From: Lepraria neglecta
Lineage: Eukaryota; Ascomycota; Lecanoromycetes; Lecanorales; Stereocaulaceae
NCBI GenBank assembly: GCA_033220425.1
Contig: CM065647.1
Span: 3,348,001-3,412,000 of the forward strand
DNA length: 64,000 bases
Direction of reading: 5' to 3'
Shown: one piece after another, positions 45,319 to 57,723 of the stretch
Numbering within the stretch: the first letter of the stretch is position 1
Layout: the number at the start of each line of letters is the position of its first letter
Translations under genes and position numbers: made by a program
The notes under the pieces: model-generated
Seen by the model: the letters and a program-made list of their open reading frames with translations, nothing else
What the model was told of the DNA's origin: nothing
The model's database searches: none

Positions 45319-48300
45319 ATGAGTTCTCGAAAGCGCAAAAATAGTGCAATTCCAGAAAAAGAAGGAACCCTATCCAAACGAGCAAGGCTACTATCTAATC
45401 TTTGGCATTCTCAAGAAGAAGCTGCTGGAAGTGCCGAAACCAGTTCAAGCAACCCTTCGAGCCCCGTACATAGGATCAAGGCTATCATCGGAGAAAGGCC
45501 AAGCGAATACCTAATTGACTGGGCAGACGACCCAATTACTGGAGAAAAGTTCAAACCTGACTGGGTAAGTGGTCAATCTGCACTACAGATTGCATCTCAT
45601 TGGTTTTGCCATGTTACGTTGGGCGGCTTGTACTTCCTGTCTTGCATAATGAAACTAATCTGCAGTGGCGCTAGCAACCTAAAGGGAACGTGAACACTGC
45701 AGCAATCAAAGCTTGGGAAAAGAACAGGCCAGCTACAGTTCAGAATAATAGCAATAGATCCAAACGGCAAAGACGGAGAAGAAGACGCCCAAGGTCTGAA
45801 AGTAGCTGCACGTCAGAGGATACCGGCGCTAAAGCACAGGAAACGCAAACCCAACATATCAGCGACTCCCCACTCCATCAGACAAACAGCAATCACCCTG
45901 CAGCCGAAACAAGGGTCTCCGAGAGCGATCATATACAGTCTCCTTCCATTGACGCCACTAACCTTCCAAGCGTTATTGTGCAGATTTCACAGCACAGCGG
46001 CTACGAGAGAGACCTGTATATTGCGTATCAATCTTCTCTATCAACTCAAGGAAACTCATCTTCCCTTGTACAGCATCCAGACTCTGGGCTAGGGGAGTCT
46101 TCGCCAGAGCCCGAAATATTTGCAACACCTGCAATTGAGAAGGACGGTATTGTACCCGACTCGCAGTCTGTTCCTGGATCCTCTAGCTACGTGCCTACAT
46201 CAAGCACATACCTAGACAATACCAGCATAGATCAACCCCCACCAACTTCAGAATCTCAAATTTCCTCTTCTGCACACATCAACATCGCCTCTAACTTCGA
46301 GCTATCCAACAGCAGTGCCGTTGGCGTTGGGGACTCTATCGAAGACGCTAACGAGCACTCCTCGGCTCTCGAGGTAGCAGAGAGTCCACTCTCCGTTCAT
46401 ATTTCTCAAAGATCAAAATCTGAACCCGCGCCAAGCTCGATCGAGACCTCAACATCGACTCCCTCAAGAGCTCAGCCTCCCTCATTGCCTCGAAGTGCAT
46501 CAGATCCTGTGATATACTTTCGCATCGACCAGCAACAGACTCATCGAGATATTCCAGTCTCCGAGAAAGACCGGAGTTACCACGATCAAGCGGTAGACGA
46601 TTCGTCAATTTCCGATTCTCAATTTCGCGGCCACGCAGATTTCCGTGAGGAACATCAGAGACTATCTGAAGTCCAAGTACCAGGATCAACGGACTCACTG
46701 CCAAAGCAGGGCCTCGAAGAAGAAGCCGCTAATTCGGAGTGTAGCTTGGTGTTTCAGACTCAAGTACCCTTAGCATTTGCAAGTCAAGGTACTCGAGTAT
46801 CCATAATATCAGCGGGTAAGTCAAGTCAACACTTTTCTATACCCATTAAGGACCCCCAGAGAGTTTCATCTAGCTGATCCATAATTAAGAAGACTCTTGG
46901 CAGGCTGAACAGTTAATCCCAAAGCCGGACCAATTGACCACTCAGATTTCATCTGGGAGCCCGGGGCAAGGTTCACGTGGACCTCAATCCAAGAGAAGTG
47001 CCTCTGAAGAGGCTGCTTCAGTCACTCTTCCTCGAGCTCGACTTCGAACGACCACGAACAAGAGCTTTGTAATTTTAGAAGACGCCGTTGACGACAGTCA
47101 CCCATCGCAAGCTACAACTGCAGACGATTCAGTCTTGAGCATACGGGACCCAAACTCGCAGTCCACGAGACAAAGCTACTCGCAAAGAGTTGAGGAAGAT
47201 TCTTTCCATCTGGACGAACCGCATACACTCACTCCTGGAATTGTCAGCTCCTCTGATCTCGAAAGTTTGAACCTACCAAAGACTTTTGACTCTAGAGAAC
47301 CTCCTCAACCACCAGTCATATCAGAAGACGAGATGTCTGAGACGTCGCCAGACAAAGCCAGCCTCTCAGGAGGCCCCCAGCCAATAGGGATGAGGGAGAA
47401 GCTGAAGAAGATCCGTGAAGATGGCGCTGCGAAGAGAGAGGCGCTAGAAGCGCAACGACGAGTAAAGGGACAGCCATTGCAAACCCAAAGCACTCCAGCG
47501 TCGCCATCTGTCAGTATGAGTGAGCAGCAAATGCCACAACCATCGGGTGCTCGAGCACCGCATTTCCAGATGCCGCAGGATCGACAACAATCACAGCCCA
47601 TAGTTACTCGAGGAACACCAATTCTACCGCGGGTCGACCGGCGGCTAGCTCAGATGTCAGTTCCTGGGGCTTTTTCATTTATGAATCAAGAGGAGCTCCG
47701 TATTCAGGTGCAATCACCTCTTACTACGCAATCGCCACGCTCTGTACGACCAGCATCGTCAATCTCAGATAAGCTCCCAACTCAAATCCAGCGAGAACCG
47801 CCATGTCTAGAAGTCCAGCCGTTGATATCTTCGAAGGAGCTACCATTGCCTCTTCGTCATCCACAGTCAGTGCCTCATACACCGACTACACCGAGCAAGC
47901 TCTCGATGCACAAAGAGGCGTCTCCCGCACGAACAATTACATTGCAGCCAATGTGGCTAAGGGAGATGGAGTTCATCATCCCTCTGTCAATGCAACCTCG
48001 CATTCTGAGTCAGTACATGGACACCATCGAATACTACAAAAGAACTATAAAGAAGAACCAGACGGATCACACACTAAGCAGAGCTGACTTGGACAAGCTC
48101 AATGAACTCCTTGGCCGGCTTGCTAATGTTTCCACTCACATAGGTCTCGAAGGTGGAGGGCCTAGCAGCCAGGAAGAAATTCAGCTAGAGCAAGAAGCTC
48201 TTTATGCGGAGTTGTCCAGCGAAAAGTTCAATTTCCTGGGTCACTTGCTGACAATCGCAAAAGACTTCGATGTCCACATTGCGCTAGTATCAAAACCTGG

Positions 48301-49987
48301 TAATCTTCTTAACATTATCGAGACATTCTTAAAAGGCAAACGCGTACGTTACAACCGGCCAGATACGAGGACAACCTCAGATCCAAAAATTGCCCACGGC
48401 CGAATGGAAGTGAGTTTGATATCTTCAGGGGACCTGGGTGCGTCGGTGATGCCTAGGCCGGCCGAAATTGTCATTGCCCTTGATGAGACCTTCAAAGCCA
48501 CAGATCCTCAGGTTATTGCTTTGCGGAGGAACATGATTAACATTGGTCAGCCAACGCCGGTTATACGACTCGTTGTGTACAGTTCTGTTGAGCACCTCGA
48601 TTTGTGTTTCCAACCCACGCTAGACCCGGTCGACAGAATTCGAAAACTAATCTTCTACGTTTGGAACACCCGACGTATCATCGGCCAACTTGAGCCACAC
48701 GAACCAGTTGCAAAATCTTTCGCTGAGAAAGTCGCTGCTATACTACAAGTTGGAGATTTGAGAGCTTACTGGAACCTTCCGCGCATTGCACCTATCGAAA
48801 ATCTACCGATCATGGATTCTGACTCGTCATTGTCAGACATGAATGAGATGGAGGTGGAGGAGCTGAAGCCACCAGGACCTCCTAGATACTGGCCGAACCC
48901 TATATCTGGGAGAGTTGTGGAACCAGCCAATCCTGTCCCACCGCCTCGAGGTGGGAAGCGTCCATTTGTCGGTGTCCACCTCCATAGCTTTCGAATCGAC
49001 CCTTTCGCTAACCTCATTACAGGACCTCGAGTACGGTGATACCATGGAGATACAAGCCAAGAAGCAGAAGATGGCTGCTCGAGCCCACCGTGGCTTGCCT
49101 CTCGAGGCACGCCCTCTCCCCTTCTCTTCCCAACCTCACTAACACATCACCAGGAACCCTCCACCATCGAACTCCTCCAACGCCAACTCGCCCTCGCCGC
49201 TGAACGCGCCAAACTCTGGGACGCCGAGAAAGCTCGTTTAGAGAAGACAATCAAAGAGCACCAGTGCTGGGCTGAACGACGCCAGCACGACTTCGAAGAG
49301 CTCCGCGACAAAGCCTCCAACCTCCACCACGACAAGCTCGACCTGACTACCGAGCTCGAGAAGACAAAGACACATTTGGAGAGGGCAAGAGAGGACATAC
49401 ACACTTTGAAAGAAGAGCGCACGGAGCTCAAACAGGAGATCGTGGACGTGAGAGCGCAGTTACTCGAGCATCCTACCGCTGCTATTGCTGCTGCAGAACA
49501 AGAGAGAGCGAAGGTGCGTGCGCTGGAAGCTGAGGTGAAGAAATTGGAAAAGAAGAATGAGAATCTGAGGAATGAGAGCGATACTGTGAGGGGAGTGTAC
49601 CAGGAAGCGAGTTCCAAGGCTGGAGAGCTGGCTGCTGAGGTGCAGGTTTTGGAGGCAGAGTTGGCGCCCCTGAAGCGGAGGGTACAAGAGTTGGAGACTA
49701 GGAGGAAGGAAGAGAAGAAGAATGATCCGAAAATTGGGCTTCTTGAGGAGATCAAGGGCTTGAGAACAGCCGTTAAAAATACTGAGAGATTGGTTTGGAA
49801 GAAGGAGGAGGAGATTAAGGAGCTGAAGCGTGGGCGTGGAGGAGTACAAACCCGGGGTAGCTCTGTGGCGCCGAGGAGTCCGCGTGGAGGAGGCAGTAGA
49901 GGAGTCAGTCCTGCTGCTGGCATGTTGGGCGGTGAGGAAAAGAAGGCGCCGAGTGGGTTGAGGGGGAGGTTCAACCTGGATGGGTAG
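45319..49987 (+). CDS. CDP-2-like protein: chromodomain plus HDA2/3-type histone deacetylase complex subunit
   Basis: Exons are 45319-45564, 45675-46815, 46890 to about 48970, then one or two short exons and a last exon from 49154. Splicing the first intron completes a chromodomain: IGERPSEYLIDWADD, then GEKFKPDWQPKGNVNTAAIK, AWE. A long Ser/Gln/Pro-rich region follows. Residues encoded by about 47,960-48,800 resemble the HDA2/3 family (FIIPLSMQPRILSQYMDTIE, FLGHLLTIAKDFDVHIALVS, EIVIALDETF, VIRLVVYSSVEHLDLCF). The last exon is a coiled coil (ELLQRQLALAAERAKLWDAE...) with a basic tail. Neurospora CDP-2 has this plan and works with HP1, HDA-1 and CHAP to silence RIP-marked heterochromatin. The junctions between 48,960 and 49,154 are not resolved; LEYGDTMEIQAKKQKM is probably coding. 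Confidence 0.8.
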
Positions 49988-50788
49988 ACCGTTGAGAGGA
50001 GGTAAAACCCAGTGAATGGATGTTTTCAAGCGGAATGGAGCCTAAGAATGACGGATAGAGATGGTCTGGCAGTGGACACGTTATGATTGCGCAGAATTTT
50101 GGAGCTTTGATAGTGGTTTCGTTTGGCTATTTGCTTGGAAGAGCAGCAAGATGCGGCTGAGGTGAGGACGATTTATCTACAAGTATCGATTTGACGACGT
50201 ACAATATTCGGAATAGATTACGTTTCTCTTGAGTGTTCTGTGCATTGTGTGCTTCGATGGGGAGTGATGACAGATAGCCTCGGGGTGTTGAGCGTGGAGG
50301 CTGAGATGTATACCAAGAGTGTGTATAGTAGGTATGCAGGAGGAGATAGGCTGCAAAGGGAGCAGGTGTACTAGAGATGTGAGCAACAAGGAAGCACGTA
50401 GACCAAATTGGTGAGTTGCGAGACTGGCTTGATTTGGGGGATATAAAGCGTCAAGGGAGCATGTAGTGAGAGCATGTAGTGAGAGCATGTAGGTAATGAT
50501 ATGTTCTATATACAGTTGTTATTGAGAGCATGACCCTAGTATATGCACAACCTGACGCCGACCTCATACGCATGCTCCGGACTCTATGCTCGCATTATCG
50601 TGTCCATTCGCTACCATTCTGTAACGCTCATTTCATGTGTCGCTAATTCTCATGAGCCTGAAAGATCGTTGGTGTACGGAAACCAGCCTGCCAACTTCAC
50701 TCCCTTGGGTGGCCAAGTGCCCGATTTCGGGTCGAAAGACTGCTCATCGTAGTTTCTTCATTGGCGGGTTTGGATATAAAGCGGTTGT
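49988..50788. other. Intergenic, mostly featureless
   Basis: This is the space between convergent genes. Apart from the short tandem repeat listed separately I see nothing. Confidence 0.5.
50457..50492. repeat. 15-base tandem repeat, about 2.4 copies
   Basis: The unit GAGCATGTAGTGAGA is repeated perfectly. Confidence 0.85.
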
Positions 50789-51186
50789 TTAGGACGGCTC
50801 AACGCTATTGACACTGTCCACGCTGCCCTTGGTCGATAACTGGCTCATAGCGCTGACACCAGGTTGGTCTGCACGGCAGGTTGAGGGGCGGATTGCGAGT
50901 TCCATTTGGCGCTTTGTGTGTTGGTGGAGTAATCTGTGATGGATCGTTAGTTTATATTCTTATGCAAACGTCCAAGCGTAGGCTAGAGTATAGGCCAGGA
51001 CAGCTAGGCAACAAGCAAGGGAATGGAAAGGAGAGGAGAGGGGTGAGAGAGAGAGAGGGTGGGATGTTGAGCATACCGTGAGTAAGAGGAGATGGCTTTC
51101 ATGGGGTTATCAAGATCGTAGTTCGAAACGAAGGATTCTTGTGGAGATGGGCTCGAGGAAAAAGACGTTGGGATTGGTGAGGCCAT
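50789..51186 (-). CDS. Conserved small fungal protein, 84 residues
   Basis: Two exons, 51186-51077 and 50933-50789. The donor is GTATGC; the intron (143 bases) has an ACTAACGAT branch point and a CACAG acceptor. The product starts MASPIPTSFSSSPSPQESFV, continues DLDNPMKAISSYSRLLHQHT and KRQMELA, and ends STKGSVDSVNSVEPS. The pattern of a Ser-rich leader, a short YSRLL.HTKRQME helix and a Ser/Gly/Val tail resembles small uncharacterised proteins I have seen across Pezizomycotina. Neither exon alone looks like a gene, but splicing gives a clean product. The upstream frame extending to 51385 is likely untranslated leader. Function unknown; it may be an adaptor or a phosphorylated regulatory peptide. 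Confidence 0.6.
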
Positions 51187-53451
51187 TATTGCGTGGGTGA
51201 GTTGGAGAATAAACGTAGGCGTTGGATGTTCTTGTGGAGTAGCAGGTGCAAAATGCGCTGGACTGGGATCGCTGAGGCCGGTTGCGGATGAAGCTTTTTA
51301 TGCAGGAAATTTCTGGCTGAATGAATTGTAGTTGCTGGTGTTGGTGTATATCAAAAAGGAAGAGAAAAGTAAGCACCCTCTTCAAAATGTATATTTAACA
51401 TCCAGGCTGACTGAGCTAGCGGCTCCCAGATTCGATTCGGTGGAAGTCTCGCTTGAAATTCCAGAACCATGTTCCAGCTTTCGCCTACACGGCGCCACCC
51501 GCGGATCCAATGTCATTAGTGCTGTCATAGATCGGCACTCCCTCCCCCTTTCGAAGTAAAGCGCTGCCGAGAGTTAATCTTCGACAAATCACAGACTGTG
51601 ATCAAAAGCCGCTTTTCATCAGCGGCGAGAATCGACTCAAGCCAATGCTGTCATAGTGACGCTAAGAGACGCGAGTCAAACGCAGGGTCAAGGGTTAATG
51701 TTCTGGACTTGATATCATATGGAGGGAGCCTGATGTCAGAGATGCTGTCAGAGACGCAGGCATCGAGATGGGGTGAAAGTATTTTGCGTTCTGGGGAAGA
51801 CGGCGCATAAGGAGGTAGCATCGAGATTTCTTTTGCTGGGTAGAGCTGAGTGCCGCAACAATGTATGCTGCTTCTGTTTGCAGAAACAATCGTCATTTTT
51901 TTTGGAGCCCGCGTTGCCACGTTGCGCCTGCACCGTTTGCACTGCGAGCCTGCTCTTTCCCTTAGTGATGTGGTTTCAAAGGCTGTCTGTAAGCCCGCCG
52001 GATACCAAGAATTCAAATCAGGGGGGCTCAATGTCGTATCGATCGTCTCTTTCTGGACCCTCGAGACCCTTTCGCTAATGGAATGCTGATACAGCAGGCG
52101 AACTGCGATCCGCGACGCGCATATGCACACCTCTGGTTGGATTTACTCCCAAGTCTCATCAGGATTGCATTCTCATATTTGTGACGCACGAGGCTGTCGA
52201 CTTCGTCATGCCAGCATGTCACTTCTTTTCTAATGCTATGTTGCCCAAATTGACGAGAAGATTGCTTTCCAAGCAAGGCTGGCTGTTTCTGGCCACTTTA
52301 GCCTTTGTGCTTGCATGTCATTAGCTCTCTACCGCTGTGAACTAATCCGACCTCGCTATTCACGCCTGCTGCTTCATTACCTCTTGTCATCTATTCAGTC
52401 TCGACATCCCTTGGAGCATTGTGTTAGAACTCAACGGCGACATTCTGAATGAACTGGGTACACCTTCGCTCTGTGGGTCACCCAGAGGTACGATGCTAAT
52501 TACCCCCTCAATCCTTACAGCGTACCTATCTGGCTCTGAGTTCCCTGCAACATGCTTATCCACGTCGATGATCAAATCCAGTATTCATCTAACAAGAGCA
52601 ACCTCCTTCACGTGGTCCGCGACCTTGCCAATATCTGCACTCCGCTGCATCCCACACTGATATCTCCATCACTTCAGCACCAGCAGTGTCAGGCGAATAG
52701 AGATATATATATATTGATCGGAAGAGGTGGACGGCCCTGGTCAAGTCTGGGTAGCGCTCCGGGTGCAGGGTAACTTCAACACCGTGCTCGATAATTGGGT
52801 CACCACGCTGCTGCAAGTTCCAATCCGAAGCCAGAATACTATAAGAAAGGCGGGGGGGGAAACAGATCTCATAAATTCGTGGCCCAGGGGGTAAGAGGCC
52901 ATCGTCGAATGTTACCTGCGCCGCTCTCGCTGTTGCTGTTGTTCAGAAATGGTTTATTCTATGTAATGAGCATAAAGGCTTTGTTGTCTATTTGCTAAAA
53001 AGGTTGCTCTGAGCAATCAAAGCTGACAATGGAGTGGTCTGGTCATTCACATAGCAATGGAGTGTTCTAACCTTGGAATGATTTTGTTCTCGACCTCTCC
53101 TTTACATTGAAATATTTGGAACACGTCAGTGCAATGGTCATCTATTTCCCATAGGGCTCTAATATTTCTTTGTGTGCCCTGGGAAGGCGCTTTGGCCTGC
53201 AATGGACTCCGAGCATACTATTCACATGCGAGGCACTTTGGACGTGATCCATCCGTGCAGGAAGAGTTTCTTTGAAGTTGCCTGAGTAAGGCATTTGAAA
53301 GTTGAATAAAAATATAGCATATCATTCACCATGTGAATTCTTTTATATCATGCATTGTCTTAAGTCATCAGCCGGAATCTATCACAAAAAGACATCTTCC
53401 GTCACTCTCACACTTTTCAACAATAAATTCGTCCCATAAATATTTCGAGAG
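51187..53451. other. Long gene-poor stretch
   Basis: About 2.3 kb holding several overlapping open frames (e.g. 52130-51651 minus, 159 codons; 52421-52660 plus), with ordinary codons but no domain, signal peptide or splice pattern I trust. No tRNA-like fold or repeat was noticed. It could contain a rapidly evolving or non-coding transcript. Confidence 0.4.
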
Positions 53452-55330
53452 ATGAACCAAGACTCAGCACATCAACTACAAGATACACAAATCGAGGACA
53501 TCGCTCACCAAACGAGAAAGATGAATCTCAATTTTCAACCGTCTGGCACCGAGCCCACCGGCATTTTTAAGCTCCCACCTGAAATGCTACTGGTGGTATT
53601 CGAACGCTGTGAAACCCGAAATTTGCCTTACTTCTTCCGTTTCCCAAAAGTATGGTACAGAATAGTTGTACTTATGCTCTACAGAAAGGTTGATCTCAGC
53701 AGCCACAACCGCGACGTCCTCACCTGCAGGCTCTCCACCGTTGCTAGGTACACCTTCGTCTACTACAACGAGGCCTCGGACAGTGTGAAATGCACCAACC
53801 TCCCTCGAAATATCCGAAATAAACAGCAAGCCTTCGTGCGGACAATGCTGGCCAAACCCAAGCTCGCCCCGCTCGTCAGATCCTTCTTCTGGACGCTATT
53901 CAATTCACAACCTGGAAATTCTCAGTTCCAAATCAAACAACCCCCTCAACCAATCCTCTCGGCAAAACCTGGACAGTCTTCTCATCCCTCAACGTCACAA
54001 CCTTCGACCTAGCCTGGCTGCCCAAATCCCTTCCCACTCCCCTCCCCTCCACCCTCTCCTCCACCCTCCCCTCCACCCTCTTCCCCTCCGCGACCTCCAT
54101 CCGCTTGACAGGCATCATGCCATACGCCCTCGCGATATCCATCCTCCTCACTAACCCCGCCCAAATCGCCACACTACGCATCAACAACCTCCAACAAAGC
54201 GGCCAGCAGATCTAACACTACGCCAATCAACAGACCGCGCAAGCATGGAATAACCTCTCCCGCTTTACAAACAGTAGTGAACGCTACTTCGAGAACCAAG
54301 GCCCCATGCAGAACATCCTCGGCGTTATGGCTGGTAAGTGCACATCGCTGCGTAAATTGACGCTCCGCAAAGTCGGGCAGAGAGATCAGTTCGATTATCC
54401 TTTTCCTAGGATGGAGTTACTAGATAAAGACGTCTATGTGGAATGGGCGTTCTTCATTTCATCTGTAAAAGAAACTTTGCAGACGCTGGTGTTTGAACAG
54501 GGCGAGCGGTATAGGCCACGGACTGCGGATGCGCAGCTGAGGGTTAGGCCTATCGATCGGAGGTTTGAGGAGTGGGTTTTTCCTGTTCTTGTTGGGCGGG
54601 GTGGGGATGGGGAGGGAGGGTGGGAGAAGTTGAAGAGGGTGGAGGTTAGGGGCGTGCAGATTTGGGATGGGAGTTGGGGGGCCGTGAATCCGGTTACTTT
54701 GCAGCCGGCGTCGGTTTATGTGAATGTGGAGAGGGATTTGAAGAGGAAGTTGGGGGAGAGGCTGAGGGTTGAGGTGAGGAAGAGGGCGAGGCGGATCATC
54801 GGGCTTTGTAAATACGAGTATGCTGCATCGTTGAGGATTTTGTGGTATGTTTTGGCACATCGCTGGGGCTTGTTTTGGAGAATAAGATATTTGTGGAAAA
54901 GGTGGTTACGCGAGTTGACTCAGGGCAGTCCCCTTGGCAGTCCCCTTCCACCTGGTTAGATTTAGGACGTCATACCGCCCTCCGAGGGGTAATGGAACAG
55001 CCTCTGTGACAGTCCTGCGCTCAGGTTTTAGCGATATTATCGCACTTCGTGAGAGGTTAATTCGATCTTTTCGACGATTATGGACTCAAGTTTTAATGGT
55101 ATTATTATATTTCGAAATATTGAGCCTAAATCTTAGCTCGTTCTAGGCTCTATAATAGACTAAAAAATCTGATTTCTAGCTCAATAGAACCAAAAAAAAG
55201 GCCTCTAAGAGGATTTTGAGCATAAAACTGAGCCAGAAGTTGAGTCCTTGAGTCCGAAACAGCTCCGAAAGGGACCAAGGGGACTGTCCCGAGTCAACGC
55301 GGTGGTTACGTCACGTTAGCTGAGCGAATT
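53452..55330 (+). pseudogene. Decayed F-box-like gene interrupted at its 3' end by a MITE
   Basis: An N-terminal F-box-like motif (FKLPPEMLLVVFERCETRNL) begins the first open block, to about 53940. The second block, one frame over, reads TWTVFSSLNVTTFDLAWLPK and RLTGIMPYALAISILLTNPA. The third reads CTSLRKLTLRKVG, ...YVEWAFFISSVKETLQTLVF and KLKRVEVRGVQIWDGSW, running to 54959. There is one frame change near 53,930-53,960 and a TAA at 54213-54215, with no intron that would remove them. The 390-base MITE is inserted after codons WKRWL; skipping it restores a short natural end, ...WLRHVS and stop (about 55321). The coding end now runs into the element instead. The type is a fungal F-box protein of unknown target. 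Confidence 0.6.
54911..55300. mobile_element. MULE-like MITE, 390 bases, 10-base target duplication
   Basis: The target sequence GGTGGTTACG is present directly on both sides (54901-54910 and 55301-55310). The ends are inverted repeats: the left has GTTGACTCAGGGCAGTCC and the right, reversed, GTTGACTCGGGACAGTCC, both continuing CCTTGG (22 of 24 matching). The interior is AT-rich and non-coding. A 9-10 base duplication is the mark of the Mutator (MULE) superfamily. It is small and has no transposase. Confidence 0.85.
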
Positions 55331-55798
55331 GGCTCTAAAGTTGGTGAGAACTGAGTCCTTTCTCTATTGATTGCATATAGAGAGAATAGTGAATACACTT
55401 CTCCTGAAAATTGCCAAGCCAAGTTGCTTGAGCTGCTAAATTTCTGGAAGGAGTGGTATAGCGAACTGATAGATCTGGAAAATTCGAGCTTGACGCTCTT
55501 TCTTGATTTTTTACGTATTCTTATCATACTCAGACAATTTCCAAGGCTTTAGGCAGCGACAACAACCTATTTAAAAGACCAGGATTTACTCTAGAAATTT
55601 GTCTTTATTTCTATCCCACACTATTCGTGAGGCTTTAAAATAGGGGAGTATTATTCTATTCCAAATTTCAGAAATTCCTCATCAATTCATTAAATAGGCT
55701 TCGGGTTGATTGAGTAAGGAATTGGAGAATGCTTTCAACATAGTGCTAATCTGTGAAAGCCGTCCATCGATACCCAGTTATCAAGGGAGAAGGCCATA

Positions 55799-56356
55799 AT
55801 GAACGCTGCTACCAGGCAGTACTGTACCGATCAAATTACGGAGTATAAAGCAATGCTCGACCGAGTCGAGGCAATGGTCTACAAATGGCACGTAGACATG
55901 ATGGCGGGTTTTGACCGTTTGCTGGAGAAGATTAAAGAAACGAGACCTTCTATGAAGGAGAATGCGGAGGTTACATTGGCGGTTAATGAGATGGACAAGG
56001 ATTTTGGAGCTGTTAGCGAAGCGCATGGCCGGGATGAGGATTGTGGGAGTGAGAAGGATAGGCGGCGAAGAGGAGGAGGATGGCTTAATGGGCTCGTAGG
56101 TGACAAAAATCGACTGGATCAGGGCTCTTTGCAGCTCAATATTCACGCGAAAAGAACTTGGGAACTCAGATATTCAGGGCGTTATACTGATAGTCGAAGT
56201 TGGACATGTGCTATTTCTGAATGGTATGGAGCTGAAAGCGTAGATTTCAATAATAAAGAGGAGCTTCGAACGTACCAAAATCACGTTGCAATTCCGGTTG
56301 TTTATGTCATCCGCGAGGTGGAATTGAAGAGGCAAGAGGGAAAATCGTTGAGATGA
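55799..56356 (+). CDS. Hypothetical protein, 185 residues
   Basis: Single open frame. The N-terminal half is helical and charged (EYKAMLDRVEAMVYKWHVDM, DRLLEKIKETRPSMKENAEV), followed by a basic turn (KDRRRRGGGWLNG). The C-terminal half is strand-like (LQLNIHAKRTWELRYSG, SRSWTCAISEWYGAE, YQNHVAIPVVYVIREVE). Not recognised. Upstream, 55367-55552 encodes a similar helical stretch (LLELLNFWKEWYSELIDLEN) in another frame and may be part of the same gene or a decayed duplicate. Confidence 0.4.
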   Translation: MNAATRQYCTDQITEYKAMLDRVEAMVYKWHVDMMAGFDRLLEKIKETRPSMKENAEVTLAVNEMDKDFGAVSEAHGRDEDCGSEKDRRRRGGGWLNGLVGDKNRLDQGSLQLNIHAKRTWELRYSGRYTDSRSWTCAISEWYGAESVDFNNKEELRTYQNHVAIPVVYVIREVELKRQEGKSLR

Positions 56357-56866
56357 ATGGTACTGTCTTAGAGGTGTGACGACAAGAAATGGCATATGTA
56401 CAGAAACAATGGTTCAATCAAAAGGGCTTGCTCCCGTTCAACTCAACCTGTTGGAAATTGCTTAGTCATACTTAGTCAGCACTGTCTTCATGTTAAGGAT
56501 GTCTGCATACAAATAGCTTCTTCTTCTTTAATCAATTCAATGAACAACACCTTCTGCCCCATAATTCATCACAACCGAATCCAGTTGTGCTTGAGCCACC
56601 GGGAGCTATGAATATAGAGACCAGTGCATTGACTATAGGAAAAAGTAAGGTTTAGGTGCCACGTATATTTCTCAGATTTAGTCAAAAATTCTGAGGGTTT
56701 AGGCAACAATGATAATATTAATACTCATGTTTCCTTTGCAAAGTCACAGTCCTTTAAGTTGAATCCCATCGCACCGCTACACAAAATTACATCATGAGTT
56801 CCTTAGACCTTCCTCAAGAATCCCTAGTATGACCTACTAAGAGAAGCCCTAAACCAAACTAACTAG

Positions 56867-57328
56867 CCGCAGCCACGTGCCCTAGCTCAGATATCTGAAC
56901 CCAATTCGCATCAATTTCCAGACAATGCACCCCCCACTGGAATCAACAGCCACCAAGTCACAATTACAAGGGAATTCACCATCAAGGTCAAAGGGGAAAT
57001 CACCGTCGACCTTTCCCCTCTTTTCAGAGAGATGAAAAAGTGTCTCGAGCAGCTGAGGACCCAATTCGATCGCATATCGGAGAATGTTGAAAAAGTATCC
57101 GTACACCTCGAAATAGTAACAGCGAGCCCAGAAAGAGCATCATCGGTCAGAGATGCATCGAACCACCTAGAAGAAGCATCGGCAAGCCTCGAAAGATCAT
57201 CCGAAAGCCTCGGTAGAGCATCGTCAACCCTGGATAGAACTAACATTCTTTTGTTGAAGAGCGTGGACCAGCTGCAATCCATGGAGAGAAACTGCGCGGC
57301 TGATAAGAAAGATCATGAAATCAAATAG
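56867..57328 (+). CDS. Hypothetical coiled-coil protein, start uncertain
   Basis: The frame is open from 56867, and the first ATG is 57032. The stretch before it reads like protein (HQVTITREFTIKVKGEITVD, LSPLFREMKKCLEQL), so an upstream exon is likely. After it comes a heptad-like Ser/Leu region (ASVRDASNHLEEASASLERS, SESLGRASSTLDRTNILLL). Unknown function. Confidence 0.35.
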   Translation, partial: PQPRALAQISEPNSHQFPDNAPPTGINSHQVTITREFTIKVKGEITVDLSPLFREMKKCLEQLRTQFDRISENVEKVSVHLEIVTASPERASSVRDASNHLEEASASLERSSESLGRASSTLDRTNILLLKSVDQLQSMERNCAADKKDHEIK

Positions 57329-57723
57329 AGATTACCAGAGATGTCGAGAAGGTTCATGATCAAGCTAGCGGTCATGAAAGTATGGAACAAAGGCTGATTG
57401 AAGAGGTGGTATATGTCTATTGAGCGTGGAGGAGGGAATTAGTAGAACAGACAATCCTGTTCAGGGGGCTTAGTACTTCCCGAAAAGGGGAGATGGCCTC
57501 AACGGCCATGCAGGTAAATTAGGCACTCAGAGATCGTGCAAGAAGATCAAACGATAGTGTTACCAATGAGCTCTCGTTGCAGTCTTCGAGAAAGTTTGTC
57601 TTTGTCTTTAAGCTTCTGAAGTTCAATGTTTGACCTTCAGTCTTATCCAACCTAAGCCCGCACCGCGGCTTAGGACGTCTGTCTTTCTGTCCGCAAACGA
57701 TGTAGATACATTCGTACAGCTCA

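Noticed and set aside
49147-49974. 275-codon Ser-rich minus-strand frame
   Set aside because: It is antisense to the coiled-coil exon of the CDP-2-like gene; Ser and Leu runs are complements of Glu/Lys codons.
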